6,506 bases of DNA, taken from Alphaproteobacteria bacterium. GTDB taxonomy: Bacteria > Pseudomonadota > Alphaproteobacteria > Rhizobiales > Aestuariivirgaceae. The position numbers and the translations under genes were made by a program. The stretch is from positions 1 to 6,506 of the forward strand of contig JAPLOT010000489.1 of NCBI GenBank assembly GCA_026400595.1, in the 5' to 3' direction. The notes under the pieces are model-generated. The model made no database searches and was not told the DNA's origin. It worked only from the letters and a program-made list of their open reading frames with translations. Numbering within the stretch: position 1 is the first letter of the stretch; each line of letters opens with the position of its first letter. Below are positions 5,359 through 6,506 of the stretch, piece by piece.

Positions 5359-5996
5359 GGCGCTCCAGCGCCGGCTCCCGTCATCCAGCTGTGAAACACC
5401 GGATAGCCCGCGCCTTCGAGAAGGTGGACGGTCTCGTAGAGCGGCAGCCCGATAACGGCAGAATGCGATCCGGTCAGCATGCGCACGAAGGCCTCCGCAC
5501 GGCCCTGAATGGCATAGGCGCCGTCCTTGCCGCGCCACTCCCCCGATGCGATGTAGCTGTCGATATCCTCACGCGACAGGCGCTTGAAACGAACCTTGGT
5601 CTCGACGCAGCGCCTTGACGTGCGGCGGCCCGGCGCCACCAACACCACGGTCGAATAAACCCAGTGCGACCGCCCCGAGAGCAGCGACAGGCAGTCGCGC
5701 GCCTCGTCCTCGGTCTCCGCTTTCGGAATGATTCTGCGCCCGAGCCCGACGACGGTATCGGCGGCGAGCAGGAAGATGTTCGGTCCGAGCGCGCGCACCT
5801 GCGGCATGTCCAGCGCGACAGTGGCCTTTTCCCCTGCGAGGCGGATTGAATGCGCGCGCGGTGTTTCGCGCTTGCGTGGTGTCTCGTCAACATCGGCCGG
5901 ATTGAGAAGGTCGGGGACGAGTCCCACGCGTTCGAGCAGTTGCAGGCGCCGCGGCGAGGCGCTGGCCAGAACGAGCTTGACGGGACTCTCGGCCAT
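5355..5996 (-). CDS. maf: Maf family nucleoside triphosphate pyrophosphatase
   Basis: A 213-residue cytoplasmic enzyme expected to hydrolyse non-canonical or excess nucleoside triphosphates to the monophosphate and pyrophosphate, a housecleaning role. Maf signatures are complete: LASASPRR (10-17), DETPRK (37-42), AADTVV with catalytic Asp80, PKAETEDEA with Lys92, LSGRSHWVYS (106-115), GKDGAYAIQGRAE (156-168), and GSHSAVIGLPLYET (176-189). The GAYAIQG segment looks more like the dTTP/UTP-type (YhdE) than the 7-methyl-GTP-type (YceF) subgroup, but this is not decisive. The start ATG lies six bases after the infA stop, and the stop overlaps the yacG start by four bases. It is therefore the middle gene of an infA-maf-yacG operon, an order I know from other Rhizobiales. 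The ribosome site before the ATG is weak, consistent with coupling to infA. Confidence 0.95.
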   Translation of the reverse strand: MAESPVKLVLASASPRRLQLLERVGLVPDLLNPADVDETPRKRETPRAHSIRLAGEKATVALDMPQVRALGPNIFLLAADTVVGLGRRIIPKAETEDEARDCLSLLSGRSHWVYSTVVLVAPGRRTSRRCVETKVRFKRLSREDIDSYIASGEWRGKDGAYAIQGRAEAFVRMLTGSHSAVIGLPLYETVHLLEGAGYPVFHSWMTGAGAGAP

Positions 5997-6002
5997 CGGG
6001 TG

Positions 6003-6221
6003 CTACTTGAACCTGTAGTTGATCCGGCCCTTGGTCAGATCGTAGGGCGTCATTTCGACCATGACACGGTCGCCGGCCAGGACGCGGATGCGGTTCTTAC
6101 GCATCTTTCCGGCGGTGTGGGCAATGATTTCATGGTTGTTGTCGAGCTTCACGCGGAACGTCGCGTTGGGCAGAAGTTCGGTAACGGTGCCTTCGAATTC
6201 CAGCTGTTCTTCCTTGGCCAT
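6003..6221 (-). CDS. infA: Translation initiation factor IF-1
   Basis: A 72-residue protein, the exact family length, forming a single S1/OB-fold domain that binds the 30S A site during initiation. It begins MAKEEQLEFEGTV and contains LPNATFRVKL, the RNA-binding HTAGKMRKNRIR (35-46), GDRVMVEMTPYDLTKGRI and YRFK at the end, all standard for alphaproteobacterial IF-1. An open frame continues 21 codons upstream, but ATG 6221 has a strong AAGGAG (6231-6226) and matches the family start. It is the first gene of the infA-maf-yacG operon. The HPP-family gene ends 55 bases upstream on the same strand, so infA may have its own promoter in that gap or be read through. No clear promoter is visible there. 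Confidence 0.97.
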   Translation of the reverse strand: MAKEEQLEFEGTVTELLPNATFRVKLDNNHEIIAHTAGKMRKNRIRVLAGDRVMVEMTPYDLTKGRINYRFK

Positions 6222-6225
6222 GTGA

Positions 6226-6231
6226 CTCCTT
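6226..6231 (-). promoter_or_regulatory. Shine-Dalgarno site of infA
   Basis: AAGGAG on the minus strand, four bases before the ATG at 6221. It decides the infA start against the longer upstream frame, whose first ATG at 6284 lies inside the HPP gene. An AT-rich TTTAAACCTTTAA runs just upstream (about 6230-6242). Confidence 0.8.
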
Positions 6232-6276
6232 AAAGGTTTAAAGCCGCGCGGAAAATGGACCCATTGCCGTCCAAAA

Positions 6277-6506
6277 TCAAGCACGCTCCGGGGGCTTGGC
6301 GGGATAGGTCGTGCCGGTCAGCCGGTGATAGGCCGCGCCCAGCAGGACCAGCGCCACGGCACCGGAGAGGATGGGAAATGCCAGGAAGGCTGCACTCTGT
6401 GCACTGGCATAGGAGACCAAAGCGGTTGCCCCTTCCTGCGGATGGGTAACGCGGAAAACTGCCATGCCGGTGATGGCCAGGCCGACGGCGACGGCAGCGA
6501 TCCAGA
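6277..6506 (-). CDS. HPP family integral membrane protein, C-terminal part (cut by right window edge)
   Basis: The frame is open from the right edge to TGA at 6279-6277, giving 75 visible codons. The visible part has a hydrophobic helix (WIAAVAVGLAITGMAVF), then HPQEGATALV, then a second helix (LAFPILSGAVALVLLGAAY), then HRLTGTTYP and a short tail. This matches the end of HPP proteins: small four-helix membrane proteins named for an H-P-P motif, usually HPPAGATA, just before the last helix, with a closing N/H-R-L...YP. Here the motif is HPQE rather than HPPA. Some members are linked to nitrite or small-anion transport; no function is assigned here. An internal ATG at 6465 exists, but the homologous helix before it shows the gene begins further right. 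Confidence 0.75.
   Translation of the reverse strand, partial: WIAAVAVGLAITGMAVFRVTHPQEGATALVSYASAQSAAFLAFPILSGAVALVLLGAAYHRLTGTTYPAKPPERA

Noticed and set aside
1..6506. CRISPR array, toxin-antitoxin pair or insertion sequence
   Set aside because: No spaced direct repeats, no transposase and no terminal inverted repeats seen; no small gene pair of toxin-antitoxin type.

Overview
The window reads as chromosome of an alphaproteobacterium, most likely Rhizobiales. The supports are high GC with GC-rich third positions, an infA-maf-yacG operon, a metabolite:H+ symporter of alphaproteobacterial type, and a kinase/universal-stress-protein fusion of a kind I know mainly from that class. The genus cannot be fixed from the sequence.

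Left edge (1-741): the N-terminal 180 codons of a tyrosine integrase run off the left edge on the minus strand. It starts 79 bases beyond the 3' end of an intact tRNA-Phe(GAA) on the same strand, the classic layout of an integrative element inserted in a tRNA 3' end, so an island probably extends leftward out of view. A 9-bp inverted repeat spans the putative integrase promoter. The tRNA has its own good promoter. The rest of the 327-base gap up to the transporter holds nothing I recognise except a duplicated Shine-Dalgarno block just before the transporter start.

Middle (1023-5170): a 671-residue MFS transporter of the metabolite:H+ symporter family carries two expansions, an extra hydrophobic hairpin in the central cytoplasmic loop and a long Ala/Lys/Glu-rich helical segment in a periplasmic loop with a cysteine pair. 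It ends at a strong hairpin. A doubtful two-helix membrane ORF follows on the minus strand. Then come two abutting plus-strand genes (TAGATG): a calcineurin-like metallophosphoesterase and a protein with a kinase N-lobe joined directly to the last kinase helix and a UspA domain. The catalytic core of the kinase is missing in frame, which is the most unusual thing in the window.

Right part (5167-6506), minus strand: the 3' end of an HPP-family membrane protein gene, then a compact infA-maf-yacG operon (6-base gap, then a 4-base ATGA overlap). The yacG stop interlocks with the kinase-like gene's stop in a CTAG. Translation initiation factor 1, a housecleaning nucleotide pyrophosphatase and a small zinc-ribbon gyrase inhibitor are basic growth functions. 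I see no wholly new multi-gene system. The noteworthy items are the core-deleted kinase/Usp protein beside its phosphoesterase, the expanded transporter, and the island boundary.
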